Assembly (NCBI GenBank): GCA_965223465.1
Contig: OZ245025.1
Span: forward strand, 2,852,001 to 2,916,000
Source: JAAELZ01 sp965223465
Lineage (GTDB): Bacteria; Pseudomonadota; Gammaproteobacteria; Arenicellales; Poriferihabitantaceae
Length of the DNA: 64,000 bases
Direction: 5' to 3'
The position numbers were made by a program, and so were the translations under genes. Below the pieces are notes generated by a model, which did no database searches, was not told the origin of the DNA, and worked only from the letters and a program-made list of their open reading frames with translations. This document shows positions 45,327 through 54,128 of the stretch, one piece after another; position 1 is the first letter of the stretch; each line of letters begins with the position of its first letter.

Positions 45327-46358
45327 TTAAGCGAAACCTTCCAGCACAATTTTACCAATAGCCGTCCCGGATTCCAGTTCCGCGTGCGCTGCTTTCAGAT
45401 TATCGGCATTGATTGTGCCGAGGTTTTTACCTGACGTTGTTTGTATATAACCCTGATCTACCAGTTCAGCGACCCGGTTGAGTAAGCGACCCTGTTCATC
45501 CATATCAGATGCCTTGAACATGGAGCGCGCAAACATAAACTCAATATGCAGCGATTGACTTTTCAGCTTCAGCTGCATGACATCCAGAGGCTCGGCAGGG
45601 TCATCGATCATGGCAATCCTGCCAAATGGTGCCAGCAGTGCCGGATAGTTGTCAAAGTAAGTGTCAGTGCTATTTAGGCTGGCAATATGACTTAGCTGGG
45701 AAATCCCCAGCGCTTCGATCTGTCCCAGTAATGGCTGGGTATGATCGATTACATGGTCTGCGCCCAGCTTTTTCACCCAGGCTTTTGAACTCTCTCGAGA
45801 TGCGGTACCGATAATGGTGGCACCGGTAATAGTCTTGGCGACCTGAATTAAAATGGAGCCAACCCCGCCGGCTGCGCCGACCACCAATATCGCTTCATCA
45901 GATTTTTTATTTAAATCAGGCGATTGTTGTTGCAAAGAAAGGTGCTCAAACAGTAACTCCCAGGCAGTGATGGTTGTCAGAGGTAATGCTGCAGCTTCTG
46001 CATCAGACAAGCTCTTGGGTTTGTGGCCAACAATTCGTTCGTCAACCAGCTGATATTCGGCGTTGCTACCCGCGCGGTTGAGATCGCCAGCGTAATAGAC
46101 CATATCGCCAGGTTTAAACTGAGTAGCGGCCTCACCGGTAGCGACTACTTCGCCCACTGCATCCCAACCGATGACTTTGTAATGACCATCATCAGGGGCA
46201 GCCCGTAGGCGGATCTTATAATCCACTGGATTAACCGCGATGGCTCGGACCTTAATCAGTAAATCGTGACCGCTCGCAACGGGCTGCGGCAGCTCTATAT
46301 CGACCAGGGATTCGGGGTCGGTTATTGGTAGAGACTTGGTGTATCCGACAGCCTTCAT
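45327..46358 (-). CDS. Zinc-type alcohol dehydrogenase-like / quinone oxidoreductase
   Basis: A 343-residue MDR-superfamily reductase. The N-terminal GroES-like domain has VRAIAVNPVDYKIR, the Asp-Val in place of the catalytic zinc Cys being typical of zinc-free quinone reductases. The nucleotide-binding motif is VGAAGGVGSILIQ. It is the first gene of the trio divergent from the LysR regulator. It may reduce quinones or enones. The substrate is not readable. Confidence 0.87.
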   Translation of the reverse strand: MKAVGYTKSLPITDPESLVDIELPQPVASGHDLLIKVRAIAVNPVDYKIRLRAAPDDGHYKVIGWDAVGEVVATGEAATQFKPGDMVYYAGDLNRAGSNAEYQLVDERIVGHKPKSLSDAEAAALPLTTITAWELLFEHLSLQQQSPDLNKKSDEAILVVGAAGGVGSILIQVAKTITGATIIGTASRESSKAWVKKLGADHVIDHTQPLLGQIEALGISQLSHIASLNSTDTYFDNYPALLAPFGRIAMIDDPAEPLDVMQLKLKSQSLHIEFMFARSMFKASDMDEQGRLLNRVAELVDQGYIQTTSGKNLGTINADNLKAAHAELESGTAIGKIVLEGFA

Positions 46359-46420
46359 AGTAATGCGCCTTTAGTTTTGGGAGGGCTGATAATAAAACTT
46401 GATCATGCGGTTTAAAACAG

Positions 46421-46441
46421 GATAATGGTTGAAATATTATC
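46421..46441. promoter_or_regulatory. Inverted repeat in LysR intergenic region
   Basis: GATAAT (46421-46426) and ATTATC (46436-46441) form a 6-bp inverted repeat with a 9-base spacer, in the 100-base region between the LysR gene and its divergent target. This layout suits a LysR-type site. The surrounding A/T richness lowers its weight. Confidence 0.4.
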
Positions 46442-46458
46442 AAAATAAATTTGAAAAT

Positions 46459-47400
46459 ATGTTGTTGAAAGATCTTCAAGTCGTTCTCAAAGTGGCCGAA
46501 TTACGCAGTATTACCGCAGCGGCAACCAAGCTGGATATGCTAACTGCGACAGCCAGCGCAGCGCTTAAACGGGTAGAAAGCGCCTTGGGTGTTACGTTAT
46601 TTATCCGTACAACACGGCAATTACGCCTTTCCAGTGCCGGGGAAAGATATATTCCCCAATGTAAGCAGGCCTTGCTCATGCTGGAACAAGCCAAGCAAAA
46701 TTTGAGAGATGACCTGGATATTATAGATGGCGAATTACGCATTGCCTTGTCATCGGATTTGGGCAGGAATCTGGTGATTCCCTGGCTAGATGACTTTATG
46801 GCAACCTATTCCGCAATAAGCTTAAGAGTGAATATAAGTGATAGTAACATTGATTTTTATCGTGATTCGGTGGATATGGCACTGCGTTATGGATCTCCCG
46901 GCGACGCAAGTCTATATGGGTTTAAGATCTGTAATATTCCTGTCGTGCTTTGTGCAACTCAGGCGTATTTAGATCAGTATGGTGTTCCGGAACACCCCCA
47001 TGAGTTAGCTTCTCATAACGGGCTTTTTTACCAGCTCCACGATATGACGCATGATGTTTGGGAATTTTCTCATTCCAAATCAGGCGCAAAATATAAAATT
47101 AAAATGAATGGTAATCGTGCCTCCAATGATGGTGATTTGGTCAGGCGCTGGTGCGTTGCGGGAAAAGGTCTTGCGGTTAAATCTTGTCTTGATATGTCAA
47201 CGGACTTGTTAGCAGGAAATGTTGAGAGTATCATGCCTGAGTTTGTACCAAAATCGAATGAATTGTGGCTTGTCTTCCCCAGTAGACAATCGATTAGTCC
47301 CGCTGCCCGGTTACTTCGGGATACTTTCAAAAAGAAGAGTACAGCTATTTTAAAGCAATTAATCAACAAGGGGATATTGGACGCCACCGTACTTGGCTAA
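46459..47400 (+). CDS. LysR-family transcriptional regulator
   Basis: A 313-residue regulator. The N-terminal HTH (about 1-60) reads LQVVLKVAELRSITAAATKL through SALGVTLFIRTTRQLRLSSAG, followed by a periplasmic-binding-like effector domain. I start it at the ATG at 46459; a TTG 30 bases upstream is less likely. It is divergent from the three-gene oxidoreductase unit and probably regulates it in response to a reactive or aromatic substrate. That last point is inference only. Confidence 0.88.
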   Translation: MLLKDLQVVLKVAELRSITAAATKLDMLTATASAALKRVESALGVTLFIRTTRQLRLSSAGERYIPQCKQALLMLEQAKQNLRDDLDIIDGELRIALSSDLGRNLVIPWLDDFMATYSAISLRVNISDSNIDFYRDSVDMALRYGSPGDASLYGFKICNIPVVLCATQAYLDQYGVPEHPHELASHNGLFYQLHDMTHDVWEFSHSKSGAKYKIKMNGNRASNDGDLVRRWCVAGKGLAVKSCLDMSTDLLAGNVESIMPEFVPKSNELWLVFPSRQSISPAARLLRDTFKKKSTAILKQLINKGILDATVLG

Positions 47401-47536
47401 GGCTGCAAACCACTGGTATCAAAGCATTTATCTAAGCCTGGGTAAGCTAATGTGGGACAGTACCAACTATTTTAATGGGCTTAATTCGGTTTGTTGCTGC
47501 GCCGAAAATGTATCAACGTGGTATAGGTAACTGCTT

Positions 47537-48856
47537 TTAGCCAGACTTTTTAAGCTTTTGGATATTTGCTAAATAGATTCCCTTTAACAAATTCAAAGCA
47601 TCGCGTAATTGCGAATCTTTTTCCAATAACGGTATCTTTGTTTTAGCGCCATTGCTACTTTTTTCAGTACCGTTATCTTTTGTTGGGTTGGCAAGGTGAC
47701 CGGCCAAATCAATCTCACGTGTTCCATTCTGTACGATGACTTTTGTGGGCTCAGTTGGTTCGGCGATAATATCGGGAACCACGCCGGTTTCCTGGATGGA
47801 TCTGCCGTTGGGAGTATAGTAACGCGCGGTTGTGATTTTCAGGGCAGAACCATTACCAATGGGTGTGATGGTTTGTACCGAACCTTTTCCGAATGTCTGG
47901 GTACCAAAAACAATGGCACGCTTATGATCTTGTAACGCACCTGCAACAATTTCTGATGCAGAGGCCGAGCCACCATTGACCAACACAATAATAGGTGCAC
48001 CTTCGATGATATCAGGCGAACCGGCTTGATAACTTGATTCAGAATCTTGTAATCTGCCATGGGTTTTGACAATGACCCCTTGATCTAGAAACAAGTCACT
48101 GACGTCAACCGCACTATTGAGCACGCCACCTGGATTGTTGCGTAAATCAAGAATTAGGCCACGAATCTCTTCGTTATGCTTTTGGTACTCTTTGATTTTA
48201 TTTTCAAGCGCGTTCGCTGTTCCTCCCTGAAACGAAGTAATGCGCATATAAGCAAATCCGGGATCACCCAAATCTTCAGTACGGACACTGGTCAGTTGTA
48301 TGACTTCGCGGATTATTTCTACATCCAGTGGCTTGTCTTCGCCTTCTCGGACCACGGTTAACGTGATTTTAGAGCCGATTTCACCACGCATTTTTTTGAC
48401 CGCTTCGCTCAGGCTATCACCCAGGACGGACTGGTCGTCAATTTTGACAATCACATCCCCTGCTTTGATACCGGCGCGATCAGCAGGGGTATCGGCGATC
48501 GGCGCAATCACGAGTAGTTTCTTGTTTTCCAGGGTCACTTCAATACCGACGCCGCCAAATTGGCCCTCCGTATCGATGCGCATTTCCCGAAAAGCATCCG
48601 GTTCCAGAAAGCTTGAATGGGGATCCAGTCCAGCGAGAATACCGTTGATTGCATCAAGTAACATCTTGCGGTCATCCACTGCCTCGACATAATCAGATTT
48701 AATCTTGCCAAACACTTGCGCAAACATCTGGAGCTCTTCCAAAGGAAGCTTGGCTTGCGTCTGGTTCTCGTCATTGGTTTGGGCACCAGCATGCTGGATT
48801 ACACCAAAGCAGAGTGTGCTGGCGAGAACAGTGGAGATTAGGTTATTCAAAATCAT
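47537..48856 (-). CDS. ctpA: Carboxy-terminal processing protease CtpA (S41)
   Basis: Periplasmic serine protease of 439 residues with a signal peptide (cleavage near AGA-QT, about residue 26), a PDZ domain (about 88-175) and the S41 core. Catalytic Ser299 (GGSASASE) and Lys324 (FGKGSVQ) are 25 residues apart, as in known members. It lies 12 bases downstream of envC, the conserved pairing in gammaproteobacteria, and probably acts on peptidoglycan-enzyme turnover. Confidence 0.93.
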   Translation of the reverse strand: MILNNLISTVLASTLCFGVIQHAGAQTNDENQTQAKLPLEELQMFAQVFGKIKSDYVEAVDDRKMLLDAINGILAGLDPHSSFLEPDAFREMRIDTEGQFGGVGIEVTLENKKLLVIAPIADTPADRAGIKAGDVIVKIDDQSVLGDSLSEAVKKMRGEIGSKITLTVVREGEDKPLDVEIIREVIQLTSVRTEDLGDPGFAYMRITSFQGGTANALENKIKEYQKHNEEIRGLILDLRNNPGGVLNSAVDVSDLFLDQGVIVKTHGRLQDSESSYQAGSPDIIEGAPIIVLVNGGSASASEIVAGALQDHKRAIVFGTQTFGKGSVQTITPIGNGSALKITTARYYTPNGRSIQETGVVPDIIAEPTEPTKVIVQNGTREIDLAGHLANPTKDNGTEKSSNGAKTKIPLLEKDSQLRDALNLLKGIYLANIQKLKKSG

Positions 48857-48868
48857 ATCTAAATACTG

Positions 48869-50131
48869 TTATATACGGCACCATTTCAGCGGGTCTTGGG
48901 CGACTCCGTTTTGCCGTATTTCAAAATATAGTGCCGCTTTTTGCAGGCCTGCCGTATCGCCCATAGTCGCAATGATATCAGATTGTTGCACTTTGTCCCC
49001 GACTGCCTTATGAATTCTTTTATTATGCCCGTACAAACTCATTACGCCACTTCCATGATCGATGATTACCATTTGTCCATAGCCTTGTAGCCAATCAGCG
49101 TATACAACCTCACCTGCGCTAATCGCATGTATTTCACTGCCTTCGCGACCTTCCATCAAAATACCCGACCAGGGCAGACCACTTTTTGCTCGCTTTTGGC
49201 CGAATTGAACAACAATATTAGCTTTGGCAGGTAGGGGCAATGTGCCACCTCGGGAAATTATCTTTTCCTGAGCAGCGGGTTTTTGCGCCGCCGTTTTCTT
49301 GTTTTTCTGGTAGCGTTTTTGGCGGGCTAATTTGCTGGCTGCTCGTGCTTTTTGACGTTTACTAATCTGCGCTAGCACTTTTTCCAGCTCGGCCTTGCGC
49401 TGACGCAGCTGATCAACCGTTTGAGTGTCTGCATCTATTTTGTTGTCCAGCGTTTTGATCATGGCCAGCCGATTGGTTTTCAGCTGCTTAAGGTAGCGCT
49501 GGTCTTCCTCAAGTAGTTTGGTCAAGCCATCCAATTGGCGGCGCTGTTTGTCTAATTCATCGTTCTCAATATTCAATTCTTGTTGTAGGGAAATTAATGA
49601 GTCAAGCTGAGTTTGTCTGGCATCTGCGATAGCCTTCGCATAGTGGTTGAGCCTTGCCAAATGCTGCGTACCTTGTTGCGACAAAGCCACCTTAAGGCCG
49701 CTTTGTTGCCCCATTAAATAAGCCGATTCAACGAGTTGCGCAAGGCGTGCTTGCTGTTGATCATAGGTGCGCTGTAATGCATTTCGTTGATCACTTTGGG
49801 TCTGTGCCTGCTTATCCAGTTTTGCTACCTTGGCTTGAGTGAGATCAAAACGCAGGGTACGTTCAGCTATTTGTTTTTCAATGGATTCAAGTTTTGCTAG
49901 CGTTGCTTTTCGCTTATTTTTAGCTTGCTTAAGCGAGATTTCAGATTGTTTGAGCGTTGAATCGAGCTTTTTTAGCTCATCGGCGGTTTGCGCAATTGCG
50001 TTATGGGTCGGGTCTAATAAGAGGCTGGTGACGAGTAAAGACAGGATAAAGCGCTTGTTGACGGCCAGTTGTAGCAGTCGACCAGACTTTTTTAAGCGCA
50101 AGATGTAATCTATTAGTGTATAATTCAACAT
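48869..50131 (-). CDS. envC: Murein hydrolase activator EnvC (degenerate LytM)
   Basis: Divisome-linked periplasmic activator of amidases. The 420-residue product has a hydrophobic export segment (about 27-45), a long coiled coil (about 50-260) and a C-terminal LytM/M23 domain. The zinc ligands are degenerate: the first His is missing in the SGLPWSGI segment and the HxH position reads YGHN. This fits EnvC, which activates rather than cuts. ADWLQGYGQMVIIDHG matches EnvC closely. The ATG at 50131 puts about 26 residues before the export segment, which is long, so the true start may be internal and non-ATG. Confidence 0.9.
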   Translation of the reverse strand: MLNYTLIDYILRLKKSGRLLQLAVNKRFILSLLVTSLLLDPTHNAIAQTADELKKLDSTLKQSEISLKQAKNKRKATLAKLESIEKQIAERTLRFDLTQAKVAKLDKQAQTQSDQRNALQRTYDQQQARLAQLVESAYLMGQQSGLKVALSQQGTQHLARLNHYAKAIADARQTQLDSLISLQQELNIENDELDKQRRQLDGLTKLLEEDQRYLKQLKTNRLAMIKTLDNKIDADTQTVDQLRQRKAELEKVLAQISKRQKARAASKLARQKRYQKNKKTAAQKPAAQEKIISRGGTLPLPAKANIVVQFGQKRAKSGLPWSGILMEGREGSEIHAISAGEVVYADWLQGYGQMVIIDHGSGVMSLYGHNKRIHKAVGDKVQQSDIIATMGDTAGLQKAALYFEIRQNGVAQDPLKWCRI

Positions 50132-50319
50132 GAATATACAAATATTACGAATTATGCGTTCGTGATTTGTGTAATGCGATTGATGGCATAAGCGGGTCCA
50201 ATCGTGTTCGAGATCTGCTGAAGATGGCTAAATAGGTGATCAAACTAGATATTAATCAAGTCCATCGGTTCCTTCAAGCGCTGGTTTGCAATAACAGATT
50301 GGTATAGAGATTGTGAAGT

Positions 50320-50661
50320 ATGAGTGAAATTAACCATTTAAGTTTTAATGACGCAGATTTATTTATTGATAATGAAGCGGATATAAATCTCGCCTCACGT
50401 GCACTAAAAGCGATGGGGCATCCATTGCGCCTCAAGATATTATGTATTTTAGCGAGTCATAAAGAAGCCAGCGTGCAAGATCTGGTCGATTTTGTAGGAA
50501 CTTCACAAAGTAATATTTCGCAACATCTTTCAATTCTACGGGAAAAGGGCGTACTCGATTCACGCAAAGATGCCAATAAGGTCTACTATCATATTGTTAA
50601 CGATAAAATCGTTAACTTGATGGGCTCAATGAAGGACGCTTTTTGTACCCACGGGGAATAA
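50320..50661 (+). CDS. ArsR-family transcriptional regulator
   Basis: A 113-residue winged-helix repressor. The HTH core LVDFVGTSQSNISQHLSILR (about 60-79) is preceded by MGHPLRLKILCIL. No metal-binding ELCVCDL-type motif is present, and the cysteines at about 47 and 110 could be redox- or sulfur-sensing. It is divergent from envC and lies 168 bases upstream of the rhodanese gene, which may be its target. Confidence 0.85.
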   Translation: MSEINHLSFNDADLFIDNEADINLASRALKAMGHPLRLKILCILASHKEASVQDLVDFVGTSQSNISQHLSILREKGVLDSRKDANKVYYHIVNDKIVNLMGSMKDAFCTHGE

Positions 50662-50829
50662 CCCAACCACCATGTTGTGCAGTTACCTGCGTATTATTTC
50701 AATACCGCGTTAAACCTATTTTATCGCAGCTGTACATTAAAACACTTATTAGCTAATTAATAGCCTAACGTCGATTCCGCATTGATATAATCTGCGGCCA
50801 TTATTTTAACCGATGAAAAGGTCCTGCCT

Positions 50830-51252
50830 GTGGATGTCGAATTTCTAAGCCAAAACTGGTATTTAATTTTAACCCTGGTCGTTATCCTGGCTTTGCTGGT
50901 GTTGGAGCCCGTGTTGCTTAAGGCGGCCGGTATTAACCCCATTGCGCCTTTGCGCGTGACCCAGTTGGTCAATCGAGAATCTGCAGCGGTGTTAGATGTG
51001 AGTAGTGCCAAAGAATTTGCCATGGGGCACATTCCAGATGCGATCAATGTGCCATTTGCGGAAATTTCCAAGGCCTCCGAAAAGCTCAACAAACACCTGG
51101 ATAAACCCGTTATCGTTAGTTGTCGAAGCGGCAGCCGGGCAAAAGGTGCGGCTAAAAAGCTGAGCAAACAGGGGTTTAAAACCATATATATTTTATCCGG
51201 AGGCAATGTTGCCTGGCAGAAGGAAAACCTACCCATGAGTAAAAAGGTTTAG
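50830..51252 (+). CDS. yibN: Membrane-anchored rhodanese YibN
   Basis: A 140-residue protein with an N-terminal membrane anchor (about 9-27) and a rhodanese domain (about 40-135) whose active loop is VSCRSGSRA, with the sulfur-carrying cysteine. The start is GTG. It is upstream of secB, the conserved yibN-secB-gpsA order. It may handle sulfane sulfur at the membrane. Confidence 0.9.
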   Translation: MDVEFLSQNWYLILTLVVILALLVLEPVLLKAAGINPIAPLRVTQLVNRESAAVLDVSSAKEFAMGHIPDAINVPFAEISKASEKLNKHLDKPVIVSCRSGSRAKGAAKKLSKQGFKTIYILSGGNVAWQKENLPMSKKV

Positions 51253-51278
51253 AAAAACACTTACCGTGATTAATCACC

Positions 51279-51797
51279 ATGAACGAGCAAAAGAAAACCG
51301 AGCGTAAAGAAGAAAACAAGGCCGAAGATAACCAGACTGAAGAAATTCATCTTGAGCCACGAAAAATATATCTTAAAGATGTTTCTTTTGAATCACCTAT
51401 TTCACCGGCAATTTTTGCAAAAGGCCAGGTGCAGCCAGCGATTGATGTGCAATTAATGTTGCACCACAAAAATATCGAAGGCCTGTTCCATGAGGTCGTA
51501 CTCCAGGTAACGGCTAGCTCTAAAGCGGAAAAAGAGACCCTTTTTTTGGTAGAAGTCCAGCAAGCCGGCGTGTTTGAAATTAAGTGTGAAGATGCCGCTA
51601 AGCTGGAAATGGTTAAAGAGGTTGCTTGCGCCACTATTTTGCTTCCTTTCGTACGGGAAACAATCGCTGATTTGGTGTCTAAGGGTGGTTTTCCGCAATT
51701 ACTACTGAATCCGGTAAATTTCGAGGCCCTATATCTACAGAAAAAACAAAAAGAGGCCCAAAGTAAACAAACCCCCACCTCTGACAGCATTAACTAG
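51279..51797 (+). CDS. secB: Protein-export chaperone SecB
   Basis: Cytoplasmic tetrameric chaperone that keeps preproteins unfolded for SecA. The 172 residues include the conserved IYLKDVSFESPISPAIF start and PFVRETIADLVSKGGFPQLL. The N-terminal tail (about 26 residues, Lys/Glu-rich) is longer than usual. It lies between yibN and gpsA. Confidence 0.96.
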   Translation: MNEQKKTERKEENKAEDNQTEEIHLEPRKIYLKDVSFESPISPAIFAKGQVQPAIDVQLMLHHKNIEGLFHEVVLQVTASSKAEKETLFLVEVQQAGVFEIKCEDAAKLEMVKEVACATILLPFVRETIADLVSKGGFPQLLLNPVNFEALYLQKKQKEAQSKQTPTSDSIN

Positions 51798-51815
51798 AGA
51801 CACCCTCTATTTAGC

Positions 51816-52841
51816 ATGAATGTCGCCCCCTCTATTGCTGTACTTGGTGCGGGTTCTTGGGGTACCGCGTTGGCCATTTTATTGGCGCGCCAGGGTCGAC
51901 CGGTGACGCTTTGGGCCCGTAATCATCAGCAATTGACTACGATGGCGGAACAGCGCTGTAATCCGCGCTTTTTACCGGGTATTGAATTCCCGGCTTCATT
52001 ACAGCTTGCTACTTCTGATGATCTTGCTGGAATAGCCAGATATGATCATTTTCTGGTAGTCGTGCCGAGTCATGCCTTTCGACAAACCTTGGTCAATCTT
52101 CAGCAATCCAGAATTGGCCTAGGTATCGCTGATCAACCGATTACGCTTATTTGGGGGACCAAGGGGTTTGATCCAAGTTCCGGTCAGCTGCTGAGTGAGG
52201 TTGCGCGAGCAGAGTTAGGCGAGCAGGCGACGCTTGCCGTTATTACCGGTCCAAGTTTTGCCAAAGAAACCGCGAGCGGCTTACCCACCGCCTTGGTGCT
52301 CGCTTGTGAAAATGCAATACAAGGTGACATGTTGGCACAATGGTTTCGCGGCCCAACAACCCGCGTGTACCCAAACACCGATATATGCGGTGCCCAAATT
52401 GGGGGCGCAGTAAAAAATGTGATGGCAGTCGCAGCAGGAATTAGTGATGGCTTGGGATTTGGGGCCAACGCGCGGGCTGCACTGATTACGCGTGGTCTAG
52501 CAGAACTAATGCGCCTGGGAGCGGTGCTGGGTGGCAAAACGCAAACTTTCATGGGTTTGGCCGGAATGGGAGATTTAATTCTGACGTGTACCGATGACCA
52601 GTCACGAAATCGGCGTCTTGGCCTGGGCGTTGGTCGCGGTGAAGCAATTGCAAGTGTGATTGCTGAGATTGGCCAAGAGGTTGAAGGGTATCAAACCACC
52701 AAGGAACTATATCTGCGCGCACAAAAGCTGGATGTGAATATGCCGATTACCGAGCAGGTGTATGCGGTCTTACATCAAGGACAGGATCCAAAAAGCGCTG
52801 TCAGGAAGTTGTTGGACAGACAACCAAAGGCAGAAGGATAG
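51816..52841 (+). CDS. gpsA: Glycerol-3-phosphate dehydrogenase [NAD(P)+]
   Basis: Makes sn-glycerol-3-phosphate for phospholipid synthesis. The 341 residues show the nucleotide motif LGAGSWGTALA (about 10-20), GPSFAKE, and GGAVKNVMAVAAGISDGLGFG with the catalytic lysine. It is 18 bases after secB and 2 bases before cutA, all in one operon. Confidence 0.96.
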   Translation: MNVAPSIAVLGAGSWGTALAILLARQGRPVTLWARNHQQLTTMAEQRCNPRFLPGIEFPASLQLATSDDLAGIARYDHFLVVVPSHAFRQTLVNLQQSRIGLGIADQPITLIWGTKGFDPSSGQLLSEVARAELGEQATLAVITGPSFAKETASGLPTALVLACENAIQGDMLAQWFRGPTTRVYPNTDICGAQIGGAVKNVMAVAAGISDGLGFGANARAALITRGLAELMRLGAVLGGKTQTFMGLAGMGDLILTCTDDQSRNRRLGLGVGRGEAIASVIAEIGQEVEGYQTTKELYLRAQKLDVNMPITEQVYAVLHQGQDPKSAVRKLLDRQPKAEG

Positions 52842-52843
52842 CG

Positions 52844-53155
52844 ATGTCGATTGACTTGATAATTACAACTTGTGAAACGGCAGCACAAGCCAATCAGCTC
52901 GCGGAAGAATTGCTCGAATCACGGTTGGCAGCATGTATCCAAATTGACCAGATAAACAGTCTGTATCGTTGGCAAGGCAAAATAGCAAAAGAACCGGAAT
53001 ACCGGTTGAGTATCAAAGCGGATTCAGCACGCTATAAAGATATTGAAGCCTACCTGCTTAGGGCACATCCTTATGATTTACCAGAAATTATTTGCATACC
53101 CGTCGCGCACGGCTCAAGCGACTATATTGCATGGGTTGTTGACCAGACAAATTAA
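52844..53155 (+). CDS. cutA: Divalent cation tolerance protein CutA
   Basis: Small trimeric cytoplasmic protein, 103 residues, of the CutA1 family. The family pattern ESRLAACIQIDQINSLYRWQ and the later HPYDLPEIICIPV are clear. It has been linked to copper tolerance, but its biochemical role is unsettled. It is the last gene of the secB operon and the last conserved gene before the tRNA-Met integration point. Confidence 0.93.
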   Translation: MSIDLIITTCETAAQANQLAEELLESRLAACIQIDQINSLYRWQGKIAKEPEYRLSIKADSARYKDIEAYLLRAHPYDLPEIICIPVAHGSSDYIAWVVDQTN

Positions 53156-53181
53156 CCGGTATGCTGAATAACTTTTAGAAT

Positions 53182-53226
53182 TGGTGGCTATGGGTAGATT
53201 CGAACTACCGACCCCATCATTATGAG
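53182..53226 (-). tRNA. 3' half of tRNA-Met (CAT), probable att site
   Basis: Read on the minus strand, these 45 bases match the 3' half of elongator tRNA-Met: anticodon loop CTCATAA, the 3' anticodon-stem strand TGATG, a perfect T arm GGTAG-TTCGAAT-CTACC, the acceptor strand ATAGCC and an encoded CCA. Upstream of the anticodon loop the sequence stops matching, so the 5' half is missing. Tyrosine integrases commonly use exactly this anticodon-loop-to-CCA segment. Its CCA end faces cutA, so the island should extend to the right. Confidence 0.82.
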
Positions 53227-53300
53227 AGCCTAGCGCAAATTTTTCTTTTTATATAAATCAATCACTTGCAACGCTTGCCCAACTTGTAAACGCCAGTAAA

Positions 53301-53350
53301 TGGCACAAAAATGGCACAAATTTCTGTCAGTTTGGCACAAATCTGGCACA
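53301..53350. repeat. Four helically phased TGGCACA(AA) direct repeats
   Basis: TGGCACAAA at 53301-53309, 53312-53320 and 53333-53341, and TGGCACA at 53344-53350. Start-to-start spacings are 11, 21 and 11 bases, close to whole turns of the helix, so the copies lie on one face. They begin 75 bases from the tRNA half. This is the expected look of integrase arm-type binding sites. No integrase gene is in the window. Confidence 0.65.
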
Positions 53351-53507
53351 GCTTAAGTTGTATGATCATAGGCATACAGTACTTTCGATTAACGTGCTTC
53401 AGACCAAGATTTATGTATTGCGCTCCTCGAGATTCAGCGTTAATCATTTAGAACGGTTTTCTCTTCTGTAGAAAGCACATCTGCAATAATGGTTGCTAAT
53501 AAGTATT

Positions 53508-53813
53508 CTATTTATCATCGAATAGATCAGGGAGGTTTCGCCGCCCATCTATTACGTGCAAGATGATTACCTCCTTTTGGCGCTTGCGGTAATAGACGAG
53601 GTAATTTGTATATTGCTTCACATTAACGCAGAGCACTTCCTTATTGGAAACATAGGTAGGATTTCTACCAATTCCTGGCATATCAGCTACGATTTGGCAC
53701 GTTTCCAAAACGCGCTCGAAAACACGTTCGGCAGCCTGGGGCTTATCGAGGGCAATGTAATAAGTGATTTGTTCAAGTTGTTTGTGGGCGCGCTTCGTAA
53801 GCGTGTATCGCAT
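53508..53813 (-). CDS. ParE/RelE-family toxin
   Basis: A 101-residue plasmid-stabilisation toxin of the ParE/RelE superfamily, shown by the N-terminus TLTKRAHKQLEQITYYIA, then MPGIGR and the C-terminal YLVYYRKRQKEVIILHVIDGRR. ParE members poison DNA gyrase and RelE members cleave mRNA; the longer C-terminal helix favours ParE. It follows the antitoxin gene by 9 bases. It probably stabilises the island. Confidence 0.87.
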   Translation of the reverse strand: MRYTLTKRAHKQLEQITYYIALDKPQAAERVFERVLETCQIVADMPGIGRNPTYVSNKEVLCVNVKQYTNYLVYYRKRQKEVIILHVIDGRRNLPDLFDDK

Positions 53814-53822
53814 AAACTATTT

Positions 53823-54089
53823 TTAACGCTCCACCTGAGCTTTTTTAATAACCTCTTTCAACCCAGCCCGAATTTCATTAGGTGTACTATCACTTAAGCC
53901 TGATTCTTCGCTGCGTCTGAGTTCTTCATTGATCCACAAAACTTGGTCTTCCTTTGTTCTGTGCATTTCTTTACGAAGTACATGCCGTATGTAGTCAGCG
54001 CCACTAGAAAATCCGCCGTCTTTAACTTGACGCTTCACAAAGTTGCTGAGTTGGTCGGGTAAGCTCGTATTAATGCGTTCGGAAGCCAT
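53823..54089 (-). CDS. ParD-like antitoxin
   Basis: An 88-residue ribbon-helix-helix antitoxin. ERINTSLPDQLSNFVKRQV is typical of ParD, followed by GADYIRHVLRKEM. The acidic C-terminal half would neutralise the toxin. I chose the ATG at 54089, which has GGGA six bases upstream. An in-frame ATG at 54101 would add four residues. A promoter with repeated motifs lies just upstream, fitting autoregulation. Confidence 0.87.
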   Translation of the reverse strand: MASERINTSLPDQLSNFVKRQVKDGGFSSGADYIRHVLRKEMHRTKEDQVLWINEELRRSEESGLSDSTPNEIRAGLKEVIKKAQVER

Positions 54090-54128
54090 GAGATTTCCCA
54101 TAGAATAGTAGTTATTGATTACAAACTA

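Noticed and set aside
53301..53350. TGGCACAAA repeats as a CRISPR array
   Set aside because: Repeat units are only 7-9 bases, with spacers of 2-12 bases; they fit protein-binding sites, not CRISPR.
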